A stretch of DNA of 64,000 nt from Strongylocentrotus purpuratus (lineage: Eukaryota > Echinodermata > Echinoidea > Camarodonta > Strongylocentrotidae), in the NCBI RefSeq assembly GCF_000002235.5, contig NW_022145615.1, positions 15,548,712-15,612,711 of the forward strand, written 5' to 3'. This document shows positions 47,761-61,790 of the stretch, one piece after another (position 1 is the first letter of the stretch; every line of letters starts with the position of its first letter). Made by a program: the position numbers and the translations under genes. The notes below the pieces were generated by a model that had not been told where the DNA came from, did not search any database, and worked only from the letters and a program-made list of their open reading frames with translations.

Positions 47761-48808
47761 TGCCTGTGTTTTCATCTTTTCTTGAGTTCTTTCTCTTACT
47801 TCACTACCGTCAGGCTAAATGTATAATCTATTGCCTCACTCTAAACCCCGCGCATGGTTGTGTTTTGATGACAATTAAATGCAGCGATACAAAACTAAAG
47901 GAGTCTGTCGCTTGTAAACAGAATAAGACGCCATTGTATATTCAGCTGCACACACCGCGGTATGTTCTGCGTTCCAAGAGGGAACAAATGCCGTCCTTAC
48001 TATCATTCGGGGGTTTTTCAATTTGAAAGTCTGGTTTCTTCGACTGTTAATTAACCCCTATCCTGTGTATTTACAAGCAAAAGATTTTAGTTATCAGAAT
48101 CGGGTCATATCCCCTTTTGAATGGTTTGACATGCCATTACATTTATATACACTAAACTAATAATTAGACAAATAATAGCTTTGCAATTATGTTTATTCTT
48201 TATGGGATGTCGTCTGCCTTGGCAGTATTGGTCCATATAGTGACGTCATTAAAACATCGTTATTTTTCCGGCGAATCTCTCGTATATCCCAGCTGCTATC
48301 GAGTCGCTATGGAGGTAGTTGTATTTGTAGTTTTATAAATCACCCGATATGTAGTTGACCTAAAACTTGTAAGATGGCCATCTGTTAGCTTACCAGTTTC
48401 TAGTGATACATGAGTTGACATATTTGTGATTTTCTTTGAATTTCACCTTTAAAGAAAATGTTCAATCATACATGTATCCTAAATAAAATTATTGCAAATA
48501 TGTTCCTATACAACCCCTGTATCAAACAAAACTTTTCAATTATCACTAAGAGAATGAAAGTTTATGAAATTTCTGTACAGAGCAAACTGGAGAGGAACTT
48601 GCTCGATATGTCAAAGTGTTGCCAATTTGTGTTTCACCGATGACAACTTTAAATATTCATGACTTTCCTGCTTTTAATCTGATATTGCTCAAATTTTTCA
48701 TCAATTTGTTTCTTTTATTTTTCTGCTTTTATTTATACCAACTGATTATTAGGGTGGACTTCCTCTTTAATTGTAGGAGGTACATGTAGATAATAGACCA
48801 ATATTTAC

Positions 48809-49019
48809 CTTAGTGGCATCCAACTGCGCTATATGACCAGCTTGTGCTGCTGTCATGGAAGCTATAGAGCTTTTTAGACCCGAACACTCCTAACGTGATG
48901 CTGTAAGATCGCCCTCTACAGTCTCAATTTGTTGTTTCAGACTTCTCATCGTCATCTCCAAGTCTTCTTTCTGTTGATTAAGACGTCGCTCCACTATGGA
49001 ATGCTCGTCCTCCGCATTC
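48809..49019 (-). pseudogene. KIFC1: Kinesin-14 (KIFC1-like) coiled-coil stalk exon with in-frame stop, right copy
   Basis: Same 211-nt exon as 1483-1693, with the same splice signals and the same in-frame TAG (complement at 48890-48892). In this copy the next exon of the gene is present: after an intron at 46138-48808, the neck exon 45970-46137 begins in phase 0, exactly the phase in which this exon ends. That phase match is the best evidence that both belong to one gene. Because the stop is shared by both copies, it either predates the duplication or reflects one sequence assembled twice. Upstream coding exons were not identified. Confidence 0.62.
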
Positions 49020-49879
49020 CTACAATCAGAAAACAAAGTTTGAAGAAGAAAATGATGGGGTAATCCCGGGTTTCGTTATCATTGACATTCTGGGCCACAA
49101 GACAGTCCACATCGTCATCATTCATACATTACAGAGATGAATCTATATTTTGAAAATAGTTGATACAAAGCAGTAAGCTTAACTCAGATCAAATACAGCT
49201 GCAAATAAAATTCACTAGGTTCTACTCTTAAACTATGATCCGTGTTGGGGGTACAATAATCATGAGGAATGATATCATATCCAGAATAAATTTGTATCAA
49301 ACTTTCATCTCTGCATTGGCCACTATGCGGACATGGTAATGCAAGAAAGTAAAATACAAACAATTTGGAATTACTCACATGCTCTACAACCAATTAATCA
49401 AATACTCGTACACACAAACATACCCACTGACTACATGCCATATCCTGCCTTAATGCAGGCCTGCAGCTGTGTCAGATCTATGTTTAGATTTTTTAGATCT
49501 TGATGCATAGCTATTGACACTATGAAGTCAGAAGGTTCTCTATGAGATACACCATTGATATCTGGGCCCCGTTCATAGAAGCCAACGTTACTAGTTACTA
49601 TCTCGTAAAATAGGCGAGTAAAAAGAACCAAGCCATAGCCTTAGTCGCAATACCACCGGAATATTTAAAAAAGTAATATTAGGAAAAATGCAATTATTTA
49701 AATGAATTAGTAACAAAAAGATTGAAAATGATACCAGGAAATAAGAGATGAAATATACTTCTAAATTTTTTGTGTAGATTATACAATATAATTGTGAGTA
49801 TTTCATTACATGACCAGGGCATCGGTTATGTTCTTGAGTTGGGTACCCCCCAGATATTTTCATTTAACAGTATAGTATT

Positions 49880-49976
49880 AATGACTGCTTTGAGAGACGC
49901 CTCGGGCAATAGCACAATTCTAACCTTCCCTTGAGCGTATAAAAACAACTATTTCTCGAATATCAAAGCAGTCATT
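49880..49976. mobile_element. 97-bp MITE-like element (right copy)
   Basis: Duplicate of 2554-2650, with both 14-bp inverted termini retained. Confidence 0.45.
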
Positions 49977-50118
49977 CATACTTTTATATGCCGAAAACAA
50001 AAGAGTCAACTAATGACACCACCTTGGCCTTTCTCTAGTTTATCTGCACGGTTGTTTTTCATGAGTGTATCTTTGAGAGTAGACTAGGTCGCGCAATGCA
50101 CGTAGACTGCATAGAGAG

Positions 50119-50222
50119 TAGCTCAAAATACACGGGGGCGGTGGGCGATTCGCCCCCGTGAGCTACATAATCGTCCCCGTCAGGTTGCTCACGGGGGCGA
50201 TTGCAAAATTAAAAATCGCCCC
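50119..50222. repeat. Two consecutive GC-rich hairpins (right copy)
   Basis: Duplicate of 2793-2896 with both stems intact. Confidence 0.55.
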
Positions 50223-50490
50223 GGTGGAATTATAATAAAGATTATCTTTTCTGTTATAACTTTATTACAATATTGAGTTTCAATTTTCAAACCTTAAACC
50301 AATGAAATGGAACTAAGATTAGCGTGCAAGATTTCTCGTTTTACGAGTAGGCCTATTATTACCGATTCAGCTTGCAGTGCAGTGCCGCCGTCAGCAGTGG
50401 TTATAGGCCTATCGCGCAAGGGCAGAAACATGGTCGGAGAAGTTTTTCGTTGTCAGCAAATAATGAACCTCGACCAGTAAATCAATATTA

Positions 50491-50633
50491 GGGACTTTTA
50501 GAATTGCACGTTGAGAACGTGGACTGCAACGTGTGACCTCCTTTTAAGGCACTGCCAGTGCTTAAAAGGACGCCACATGTGACTGTCAGTGCCTTAAAAG
50601 GAAGTAACACGTCCACGCAAATCTAAAAGTCAC
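50491..50633. repeat. Fold-back element with alternative stems (right copy)
   Basis: Duplicate of 3165-3307. Confidence 0.5.
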
Positions 50634-51571
50634 TATTGAGAACATGAACATGGTAACATGGGCAGATCTACGGGGGGGGGGGGGGGGGGGGGTAGGGGTT
50701 TAACCCTCTCCTCCCACCCCCACCCCGGACCCCTTCGGCTGCCAAGTGAAAATGTGATATTAAAGCGGGGGGAGGGGGATGCTGGAGAGGAGGACTACTA
50801 ATCTATTTTATTTTTTTCAGGGGGCGAGGGGAAGTGAAGCGCCGTTTTAGCATGACTTTCTTTTTAACTCTTACTTTCACCTATCTCAGATAACCCTAAG
50901 TTTTTGGTTGCTGCTTTATATGTAGTTGATAATGCATGATTAAAGTAAAAGAGAGAGAACCACCATCATTTTGCAATGGTTCAGGGTTCGTGTAATGTAC
51001 ATTTGAAACCATTTCTTAGCGTCTCAACCCTAAAAAAATAGCAAAACTATTTTTGAGGAAAAGCATTATACTGAATTATCTAAAGAATAATAGCTTTATA
51101 TTGGATCATACTAATACTGATACGGGATAAAGACAATGTGGTATTTGTATAGAGGTATTCCAAAATGACATTCTGATAATCAACATTAATTTGTTCTGGT
51201 ATCATCAATGTATATACGCATAATACAACTGATCAACGGTGTCGATTTGTATTCGTGGTTGGGGGGGGGGGGGGATAATAGGTGCCAAAATATTTTCGGC
51301 AATGGATCAAAGCAACCAAGAGGTAGGAGCGTGTGGCAGGTTGCACCCCTCCCTTACAAGTTATTAACCTTTTCAAGTCACCCTCAATAAAGATAACATT
51401 TCAGAGAATATGGGGCCTGTTAGGGTCCCACATGGGCTTGCAACTTGGGTTATTATCCTCTCAAGCGCGTAGCAAGAATTTCATTTTAGGGGGGCGGAAG
51501 TGAGCACGCGAAGCGTGCAAATCACTTACAGAGCGCGCAAAGTGCGCTCCCTAGGGGGTAGGTGCAGGGAT

Positions 51572-51887
51572 TCGCGCGGAAGCTTTGATGTTTCATTAAA
51601 TTATTAGAGAAAGAAGACGATTTGTTTTACCGTTCTCGACTCTTAATCCTTGTTTGAATAAAGTTCCCCTTCCTCCGCGCATAGCGCGGAAGCTCTGACA
51701 TTTCATTAAATTATTAAAGAAAGGAGACGATTCGTTGTACCGGCATTCTTGACTCTTAATCCTTGTCTAAATTCAGTCCACCCCTCCCTCCCTCGCGAAG
51801 CGCGGAAGCTTTGACGTTTCATTAAATTATTAGGGAAAGAAGACGATGCGTTGAACCGTTCTCGACTCTTAATCTTTGTTCTTCCTA
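51572..51887 (+). repeat. Three tandem copies of a 110-116-bp repeat (right copy)
   Basis: Duplicate of 4241-4556 at offset 47331. Confidence 0.85.
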
Positions 51888-52487
51888 CGTCCCCTTCCTT
51901 TCTTCTTTCTCTCTCTCTCTCTCTTTTTGGCCGGCGTTTTTTTTTTTTTTTTTTTTTTTTTTTTGGGGGGGGGGGGGCGACAGCCCCTACCTCCTCCCAC
52001 CTGGCTATGCGCCTATATCCTCTCTTTCTCTCATGATCTCTCTCTCTCCCACTCTCTACTTCTTTTTTGCACTTTTGCGCTTCGCGCTTAACATTTGGCG
52101 CACTGCATTTCTATGATGCTGTTGATTGAATAAATTGAATAAATTCATCAATTCCTGATAAAGCCGTATGACCGAGAATTGAATTTATTCTTGTCTCATA
52201 TACGGTTGTCTCATTTATTTATGTATTATGCAAATTAGATAGTAAAATGTGTATATTTATTGATGGTCATCTTGCGAGTAATAACCATTAACTACTCTCA
52301 TCGGGCTCTCATTAATTTTTCTCTTAATTTTTTTTTTTGATGATGAATTATTGGGGGGGGGGGGGAATGATTGTACAGGCCATCCTCCCCACCTGAAATA
52401 TTGGGGGGATATATCCCACCCATCCCCCCCGGGCTAAATAGGGTTAATAATACATGTACTTAAAAAAGAATAATGAAAAGAATAAAA

Positions 52488-54310
52488 CTAGAAATTTAAT
52501 TCGCCATGGGGACGAATTAGGTGGTCTGTCTTCAAGTCTTATGATAGATTATAATATTTACTATATTGAGAAAGGGAGAAGTTATATAGACATGTAAACA
52601 ATGATGATCATCATGATGATCATGATGATCATGATCTTGATAGTAATGGGGATTACAATGATGATGATGATGATGATCATGATGATGTTGATGATTATCA
52701 TCAACAGACCACGATGACATCAGACTGAAAAAAATGAGAAAACATTTAGATAGTATATAGTCTCAGCTACAACATACTCAAAAATCAACAAAAATCAAGC
52801 CGAAATAACGGCGATATTGCTCGCAAAAGACAAGAATGTAGAATCCAGATCTGAGAAAAAGTCATCTCCCTTAAGGATTACACGCCAAAAGTAATGGATC
52901 AAGTGATAATAGGGTAATATTAAAGTAAATATGGTTGTTTATTACATTATTTGCGATTGTACGTGTTTTAATATTCAAAGGAGATGGTACAGTGAAAGGT
53001 CAAAAAGAAAAAAAGTGAAGAAAAAAAATTGTTGGAAACGCCCGGACTCGAACCAGGGACCTCGAGGTCGGAAGTCAAGTGCGTTACCGATATACCAAAA
53101 CATTTCCAATAGAGATTACACGTAAACTGAAAATTGAATTCTCAAATCCCACTTTGTAAGTGAAATATGAGCATGATCCCGGCATCTGATCGAAAAATAA
53201 AGGGCACACTTGTGATAGCTTATTGTCTCAGCTACAACATACTCAAAGCTCAGCGTTAACGAAGATAAAAACGACGGAGATATGCTCGTGAAAGACGGGA
53301 ATGTAGAATCCAGTTTTCAGAAAAAGTCATGTCCCATAGAGAATACACGCAAAATGTGAAAAATTGACATGCCTCCATTAATTGCAAAAATATGCCATGA
53401 TACCTTTGTCAAAATGATATATCGTGGTAACTACATTTGTAGAGAATATTCTCAGGTAGAACATATCAAAATTTGAAAGAAAATTGATCAATATTTACAG
53501 AGATACAATCAATTTTGCAAAAATCTGCTGACGTCATAATATGCAAATTGAAATTTTGAGTTCGGAGGCCATTATGATGACGTCATGAGTTAATTGAGGG
53601 TCAAATGAGACATGAAATCATATCTCCAACTCATGCTTTTTCCAATCATGATATAAAAGTTGGGGGTCAATTGACTATCTGAAGAGCTATTTCGATTTTT
53701 AAAATGGCATGTTTTTGATCAAATTTGCATTATATTGCCCATAGCAGCACGCGCAGATTCTAAACTTTGACGCGCGCTCAAGGCCTTATGAAAGGTCAAG
53801 AGTGACTGAAATTAATGCAAATTGTCATTTACGGTAAGAGGAATCTAAATCATGTACACAAAATTTGAATTTGACCTTTAACGCGCGTTGTGAGCGCGCG
53901 CAACGCGCGCGGGGACACGTACGGACGGAAAATTTCGAAATGCTTAAAATGACCTGATTCGTACTCTCCTTTAATATTTAAGTGATTTTGAGCATTTTTA
54001 AATTTTGACGCGCACGTACGCGCGCATCATGACCTTTATGTGACCTTTGATGACATGACCTATTGACCCTTGACCTGAAATATATGTAATATGAATATGA
54101 ATGACCTTTGCTTATGCATCATGAAGATATGATGGGTAACGTGATTTCACAAAATGGCGCCTGGATGACGTCACGATGACCCGATGACCTTGAAAATATT
54201 CCTGTCACGTTTCATGACAATGACCTATGACTGTGTCAAAATTGACAGAAATTAACACAACCGATCTTGAGTTAACCGATAAACAAAAAACGGGAATAAA
54301 TAAATAAGAA
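52488..54310 (-). mobile_element. Module B1, right copy
   Basis: Duplicate of 5157-6981: CTAG at 52488, (ATG)-rich block at 52599-52703, tRNA-like sequence, tail. Differs by short indels, for example one T lost near 53283. Confidence 0.6.
53034..53107 (-). pseudogene. tRNA-like sequence in module B1, right copy
   Basis: Duplicate of 5704-5777 with the paired acceptor-like stem retained. Confidence 0.65.
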
Positions 54311-54351
54311 CTAGATTTGTAATACTTGTTTGGAACAAGTATAGGTGGGCT
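54311..54351 (-). mobile_element. Module A0 fragment, right copy
   Basis: Terminal CTAG plus hairpin fragment, as at 6982-7022. Confidence 0.6.
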
Positions 54352-54540
54352 CAGTGGCGGATCCAGGGGGGGGGGGGGGGGCCGGGGGGCCCGGGCCCCC
54401 CCCCCCTTGAGAAAAAAATCATGTAAAATCACGTGATTTTTACCTTTTTTGGGGGTTGGGCCCCCCCCCCCCCCCTGGCGCTCAAGGGGGGGGGGGTGCA
54501 AATTAATTTTTTTTGAGGATCAAAAAAAAAAAAAAAAAAA
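54352..54540 (+). mobile_element. hAT-type MITE remnant, right copy
   Basis: Starts CAGTGGCGGATCCAGG; poly-G, poly-C, poly-T and poly-A lengths all differ slightly from 7023-7211. Confidence 0.5.
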
Positions 54541-54759
54541 ATTAAGAAATTAAGACAAGCGATCTTGAGTTAACCGATAAACAAAAACGGGAAGAAATAA
54601 AAATAAATAATAATAATAATAAATAAATAAAGAAAGAAAATTCTGACGAAAACAATTGGTGATCTGTTTCAACAGACCACCTAATAAATAAATAAATAAA
54701 GGCAATTCTTACGAAATTATAAGGTGGTCTGTACGATATACAGCCCACCTGAAAATAAA
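54541..54759. repeat. B-tail duplicate and hairpin array H1, right copy
   Basis: As 7212-7434; the first hairpin has TGTTTCAACAG instead of TGTTTTCAACAG. Confidence 0.65.
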
Positions 54760-56372
54760 CTAGATTTGTAATACTTGTTTAGAACAAGTATAGGTGGGCT
54801 GATCCAACCAAAAATTGAGACAAAATGAAGGATACATTTGAGAGAGCTTTTTGTATTCAAATTTGGAAGAAAAACGATTTATATCTACAGAGAATATGCT
54901 GACATCATAACATGCAAATTGAAATTTTGAGTTCGGAGGTCATTATGATGATGTCATGAGTTAATAGAGGGTCAAATGAGACATCAACAAATATTTCCGA
55001 ATCATACTCTATTAAAATATGAAAACAAATTTGGGGTCACCGTGCATCCTAAAGAGCTACAATGGATTTTGTATAGGCATGTTTTTGCCACTATATGCTA
55101 TGTATTACAAGATCTCGCGCGCACGGAATTTTTTGTTAAACGGTCGATCATTCCGTTATTAATAGTCATAAAGAGACAAACATGGTATCAATTTGTTTGT
55201 AAAAATATGTGGAATATTATGAGAGGAAAAAAAATGGCGATTCTATGTTGTGTTATAGTTTTACGGGCGAAAACGCGCGCGCATTCGCGTGTGCGCGATT
55301 TTTTTTTTTATAATGCTTAAAATGGCCTAAAATGGTGGTCACTATATTTGTAGAAATTGTCTCAGCTAGAACATATTCAAATTTGGAAGCAAAATGTTAA
55401 AAATTGACATGCCTCCTTTAATCGCAAAAATACGCCATGATGCCTTTGTCAAAATGAAAAATTGTGGAGACTGGATTTGTAGAAAATTGGCTCAGCTAGA
55501 ACATATCAAAATTTTGAAGAAAATCGATGAATTTTTATAAAGATACAATCAATTTTCCAAAAATATCGTCATATTATGCAAATTGAAATTTTGAGTTCGG
55601 AGGCCATTATGATGACGTCATGAGTTAGTTGAGGTTTAAATGAGACATGAAATCAAATCTCCGATTCATACGCTATCAAAATATGATAAAAAATTGGGGT
55701 CAGCTTACATCCTAAAGAGCTACAATGGATTTTGTATAGGCATGTTTTTGCCCATATATGCTATGTAATACAAGAGCTCGCACGCACGGACATGTATCTT
55801 AAACGGACGCTCACTCCGTTATTAATGGTCAGAAAAAGGTGAACAAGGTATCAAAATGCTTGGAAAAATGTGCCAAATATGATGAAAAAGAAAATTTGGC
55901 TAATTTATGTTGCAAAAATTCAGTACGCGCGAAAACGCGCGCGCATGCGCGTGTGCGAGATTTTTTATAAATTTTTTATAAAATGCTTAGAATGGCCTAA
56001 AACGTATGCAAAATGATTTTGAGACGTTTTTAAGCAATTTAAAATTTTGCGCGCGTACTGACGCGCGGACGTACGCGCATTCGCGCGTTATTTTACCTGC
56101 AATTGACCGGACGGATATTGACCTTAATCGTGATAAATATGAATGAGAAATAACTTTTGGTTATGAAGATATGATCATGTGTTGATTTTCGTAAAATTTT
56201 ACAAAATGGCGCCTAGATGACGTCATCAGTGAATGTTAATTTTAAAAACGTTATTGTGCTTTGTACATATGCCTATACATATGTGTGCCAAATTTGAAGG
56301 CATTTGATTGAGCCATTTTCAAGTAATCGTGCTTACAAAAAAGTGGTTCGAAATAAGAAAAATAAAGAATAA
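54760..56372 (-). mobile_element. Module A1, right copy
   Basis: Duplicate of 7435-9048, with the same internal rearrangement near 55325. Confidence 0.6.
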
Positions 56373-57344
56373 CTAGATTTGTAATACTTGTTTGGAACAA
56401 GTATAGGTGGGCTGATCCAACAAAAAATTGAGACAAAATGAAGGGTACATTTGAGATAGCTTTTTGTCTCAGCTACAACATATCAAAATTTGGAAGAAAA
56501 TCGATTAATATTTACAGAGCTACAATCAATTTTCCATAAATATGCTGACGTCATAATATGCAAATTGGAATTTTGGGTTCGGAGGCCATTATGATGATGT
56601 CATGAGTTAATTGAGGGTCAAATGAAACATGAAATCATATCTCCAATTTAATCTCTATCAAAATATGAAAACAAAATTGGGGTCACCTTGCATCCTAAAG
56701 AGCTACAATGGATTTTGTATAGGCATGTTTTTGCCCATATATGCTATGTATTACAAGAGCTCGCGCGCACTGGAATTTATGTTAAACGGTCGATCATTCC
56801 GTTATTAAGAGTCATAAAGAGACAAACACGGTATTAATTTGTTTGTAAAAATATGTGGAATATTATAAAAGAAAAAAAATGGCGATTCTGTATTGTGTAA
56901 TAGTTTTACGCGCGAAAACGCGCGCGCATTCGCGTGTGCGCGATTTTTTATAAATGCTTAAAATGGCCTAAAACGTATGCAAAATGATTTTGAGACGATT
57001 TTGAGCATTTAAAAATTTTGCGCGCGCATTGACGCGCGGACGTACGCGCACGCGCGCGTTGTTTCATCTGAAATTGACCGGACGGATATTGACCTTGATC
57101 ATGATAAATATGAATGAGAAATAATCTTTGGGTATGAAGATATGATCATGTGTTGATTTTCGTAAAATTTTACAAAATGGCGCCTAGATGACGTCATCAG
57201 TGAAGGTCAATGTTGAAAACATTATTGTGCTTTGTACATATGCCTATACATATATGTGCCAAATTTAAAGGCATTTGATTGAGCCATTTTCAAGTAATCG
57301 TGCTTACAAAAAAGTGGTTCGAAATAAGAAAAATAAAGAAAAAT
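56373..57344 (-). mobile_element. Module A2, right copy
   Basis: Duplicate of 9049-10020. Confidence 0.6.
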
Positions 57345-57661
57345 AAATAAATAAAGGCAATTCTTACGAAATTATAAGGTGGTCTGTACGATATACAGCC
57401 CACCTGATAAATAAAGGCAATTCTAACGAAATTATAAGGTGGTCTGTACGTTATACAGCCCACCTGATAATAAAGGCAATTCTAACGAAATTATAAGGTG
57501 GTCTGTACGTTATACAGCCCACCTGATAAAGAATAAATAATAAAGAAAATTCTGACGAAAACAATAGGTGATCTGTCGAAACGACAGACCACCTAATAAA
57601 TAAAGAAAGAAATTCTGACGAAAACAAAAGGTGATCTGTCGAAAACGACAGACCACCTAAA
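57345..57661. repeat. Hairpin array H2, right copy (five units)
   Basis: Same five units and mismatches as 10021-10336. Confidence 0.85.
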
Positions 57662-57996
57662 AATTGTAATAACATAGTACAACTACTACTACTAATGATA
57701 ATATATTAGTAACATCTATATACATGTAGCACTTAAAGCTACTTGCGCCCTCCATACAGCCAAAATGCCTAAACGGTACCCATTGGTCTCCCCCCCCCCC
57801 CCCCCCCCATGGTCCCCTTTTTCTTATGTTAATTGAGAGCTGGGGTTGTAAAGGAACATATTTGCAATAATTTTATTAAGGAACATTTTCTTTAGGGTAA
57901 ATACTAAATAGAAATTTCTGATTCTGTTTTTAGTACAGAGCAAATGGGAGGGAACCGTGCAAGATTCCACTACCAGCTATACAAACAATAACAAAA
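57662..57996. repeat. Inverted kinesin-intron relic, right copy
   Basis: Duplicate of 10337-10674; the C run is preceded by GGTCTC instead of GGTCCC. Confidence 0.65.
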
Positions 57997-59799
57997 CTAG
58001 AATTTAATTCGTCACGAGGACGAATAAGGTGGTCTGTCTTCAAGTCTTATAATAGATTAAAATATATTTACTATATTGAAAAAGGGAGAAGTTATATAGA
58101 CATGTAAACAATGATGATCATGATGATGATCATGATCTTGATAGTAATGGGGATATCGATGTTGATGATGATGATGATGATGATCATGATGATGTTGATG
58201 ATAATCATCAACAGACCATGATGACATCTGATTGAAAAAAATGAGGGGACCTTTATATACATGTAGCATAGTCTCAGCTACAACATACTCCAAAATCAAC
58301 AAAAACCAAGCGGAAATAACGGCGATATTGCTCGCAAAAGACAGGAATGTAGAATCCAGATTTGAGAAAAAGTCATCTCCCATAGGGACTACACGCAAAA
58401 AGTAATGGATCAAGTGATAATAGGGGAATAAAAAGGTAAATATGGTTGTTTATTACATTATTTGCGATTGTACGTGTTTTAATATTCAAAGGAGATGGTA
58501 CAGTGAAAGGTTAAAAAGAAAAAAATTGTTGGAGACGCCCGGACTCGAACCAGGGACCTCGAGGTCGGAAGTCAAGTGCGTCACCAATATACCAAAACAT
58601 TTCCCATAGAGATTACACGTAAACGAAAAATTGAATTCTCAAATCCCACTTTGTAAGTAAGAATCTGATCGAAAAATAGAGGGCACACTTACGATAGCAT
58701 ATTGTCTCAGCTACAACATACTCAAAGCTCAGCGTAAACGAAGATAAAACGACGGAGATATTGCTCGCGAAAGACAAGAATGTAGAATCCAGTTTTGAGA
58801 AAAAGTCATGTCCCGTAGAGAATACACGCAAAATGTGAAAAATTGACATGCCTCCTTTAATCGCAAAAATACGCCATAATGCCATTGTCAAAATGAAATA
58901 TCGTGATTACTGCATTTGTAGAGAATATTCTCAGCTAAAACATATCAAAATTTGAAAGAAAATTGCTTAATATTAAGAGAGATACAATCAATTTTCCATA
59001 AATATACTGACGTCATAATATGCAAATTGAAATTTTGAGTTTGGAGGCCATTATGATGACGTCATGAGTTAATTGAGGGTCAAATGAGACATGAAATCAT
59101 ATTTCCAACTCATAATCTATCCAAATATGAAAAATTATTGGGAGTTCCTATCTATTCGGAAGAGTTACAATGAATTTTGTATAGGCATGTTTTTGCCCAT
59201 GTATTGTGGATAAAGATAATGCAGATCCGCACGTGCTGTCAACTTTGACGGACGCTCATTGCGTTATCACTGGTCAGAAAAAGGTGAACAAGGTATCAAA
59301 ATGCTTGGAAAAATGTGGTTGATATGATAGAGAAAATTTGGCGTTTCTATGTTGTAAAATGTCAGTACGCGTGATTACGCGCGGAAACGTGTAAAAAATA
59401 AGTGCTCTCGCGCAAAATTTTGAAAATGCTAACAATGGCCTGAAACGTGTGCAAAAAAATTTAAGAACGAATTTGAGCATTTTAAAATTTTGATGCGCGC
59501 GTACGTGCGCGTCGAGTTGCGCGCGCGGAATTTGTTGACATTTTAAGCTAACCTTTGACCTCAAGTTGATTTATCCTAAATATGGTTTATTTTTGATGAC
59601 TCATTATTGAGATATGATAATGACCTGATTTTTACAAAATGGCGCCTGGATGACGTCACGATGACCTAATGACCTTGAAAAAGTAAATTAAACTTGAAAC
59701 CATAGGGCTTGATGACTGACAGAAATTCAAAGGAAATTGAATATGTCAATTTCGAGTAAACGTGTGCACAAAAGAGTGTATGGAAGAAATAAAAATAAA
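57997..59799 (-). mobile_element. Module B2, right copy
   Basis: Duplicate of 10675-12477, with (ATG)-rich block at 58110-58212. Confidence 0.65.
58531..58604 (-). pseudogene. tRNA-like sequence in module B2, right copy
   Basis: Duplicate of 11209-11282. Confidence 0.6.
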
Positions 59800-61639
59800 C
59801 TAGAATTTAAATCGTCACGAGGACGATTAAGGTGGTCTGTCTTCAAGTCTTATGATAGATTATAATATTTACTTTATTGAGAAAGGGAGAAATTATATAG
59901 ACATGTAAACAATGATGATCATCATGATGATGATGATGATGATCTTGATAGTAATGGTGATGACGATGATGATGATCATGATCATGATGATGTTGATGAT
60001 TATCATCAACAGACCATGATGACATCAGACTGACAAAAATGAGAGAACATTTAGATAGTATATAGTCACAGCTACAACATACTCAAAAATCAACAAAAAT
60101 CAAGCCGAAATAACGGCGATATTGCTCGCAAAAGACAAGATTTTGTAGAATCCAGATTTGAGAAAAAGTCATCTCCCATAAGGATTGCACGCAAAAAGTA
60201 ATGGATCAAGTGATAATAGGGTGATAATAGGGTAATAATAAAGTAAATATGGTTGTTTATTACATTATTTACGATTGTACGTGTTTTAATATTGAAAGGA
60301 GATGGTACAGTGAAAGGTCAAAAAGAAAAAAAAAGTGAAGAAAACAAATTGTTGGAGACGCCCGGACTCGAACCAGGGACCTCGAGGTCGGAAGTCAAGT
60401 GCGTTACGGATATACCAAAACATTTCCCATAGAGATTACACGTAAACGGGAAATGGAATTCTCAAATCCCACTTTGGAAGTGAAATATGAGCATGATCCC
60501 GGCATCTGAATGAAAAATAAAGGGCACACTTATGATAGCTTATTGTCTCAGCTACAACATACTTAAAGCTCAGCGTAAATAAAGATAAAACGACGGAGAT
60601 ATTGCTCGCGAAAGACGAGAATGTAGAATCCAGTTTTGAGAAAAAGTCATGTCCCATAGAGAATACACGCAAAATGTGAAAAATTGACATGCCACCTTTA
60701 ATCGCAAAAATACGCCATGATACCTTTGTCAAAATGAAATATTGTGTCGACTGCATTTGTAGAGAATTGTCTAAGCTAGATCATATCAAAATTTGGAAGA
60801 AAATTGATCATTGTTTACAGAGATACAGTCAATTTTCCAGAAATCTGCTGACGTCATAATATGCAAATTGAAATTTTGAGTTTGGAGGCCATTATGATGA
60901 CGTCATGAGTTAATTGAGGGTCAAATGAGACATGAAATCATACCTCCAACTCATAATCTATTTAAATATGAAAGAAATTGTGGGTTATCTATCAATTCTG
61001 AAGAGTTAAAATGAATTTTGTATAGGCATGTTTTTGCCCATGTATTGTGGATACAGATAGCGCAGGTCGGCGCGTGCGTTCAACTTTGACAGCCGCTAAT
61101 TGCAGTATTACTGGTCGGAAAAGGTAAACAAGGTATCAAAATGCTTGGAAAAATGTAATAAATATGATAACAGAAAAAATTTGGCGATTCTATGTTGCAA
61201 AATGCCAGTACGCGCGGATACGCGCGGAAACGCGCGCGCATAATTACGCGCGCGCAAATTTTGAAAATGCTTAAAATGGCCTGAAACGTATGCAAAATTA
61301 ATTTAGAACGAATTTGACCATTTTAAAATTTTAATGCGCGCGTACGTGTGCGTCGAGGTGCACGCGCGGAATTTTTTGACATTTTTCGTTGACCTTCGAC
61401 CTGAAGTTGATGTATACCAAATATGGTTGATTTTTGATGACTTGTTATCGAGATATGATAATGACCTGATTTTTACAAAATGGCGCCTGGATGACGTAAC
61501 GATGACCCCATGAACTTGAAAAAGTTAATTAGACTTGAAATCATAGGGCTTGATGACTGACAGAAATTCAAAGGAAATTGACCATGTCGATTTCGAGTAA
61601 ACGTGTGCACAAAAAAGTGTACGGAAGAAATAAAAATAA
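59800..61639 (-). mobile_element. Module B3, right copy
   Basis: Duplicate of 12478-14317, with (ATG)-rich block at 59908-60012; one A fewer in GGTCGGAAAAAGG near 61120. Confidence 0.65.
60354..60427 (-). pseudogene. tRNA-like sequence in module B3, right copy
   Basis: Duplicate of 13032-13105. Confidence 0.6.
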
Positions 61640-61790
61640 AGAAATAAAGAAAGAATAAAGAAAGAAAATTCTAGCGAAATCAATAGGTGATCTGTCATCG
61701 ACAGACCACCTAATAAAGAAATAAAGAAAGAATAAAGAAAGAAAATTCTAGCGAAATCAATAGGTGATCTGTCATCGACAGACCACCTAA
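61640..61790. repeat. Hairpin array H3, right copy (two units)
   Basis: Duplicate of 14318-14469. Confidence 0.85.

Larger units (their letters stand above)
46138..48808 (-). other. KIFC1: Kinesin-14 intron between stalk and neck exons (right copy)
   Basis: This 2,671-bp non-coding stretch is bounded by the donor of exon 48809-49019 and the acceptor of exon 45970-46137. It contains a 630-bp MITE (46562-47191), the left edge of the large duplicated segment (47327), and a hairpin candidate near 47681-47760. Several open frames of 60-106 codons occur, but none resembles a known protein or has convincing splice context. The same intron sequence to the right of 47327 fills 1-1482 in the left copy. 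Confidence 0.6.
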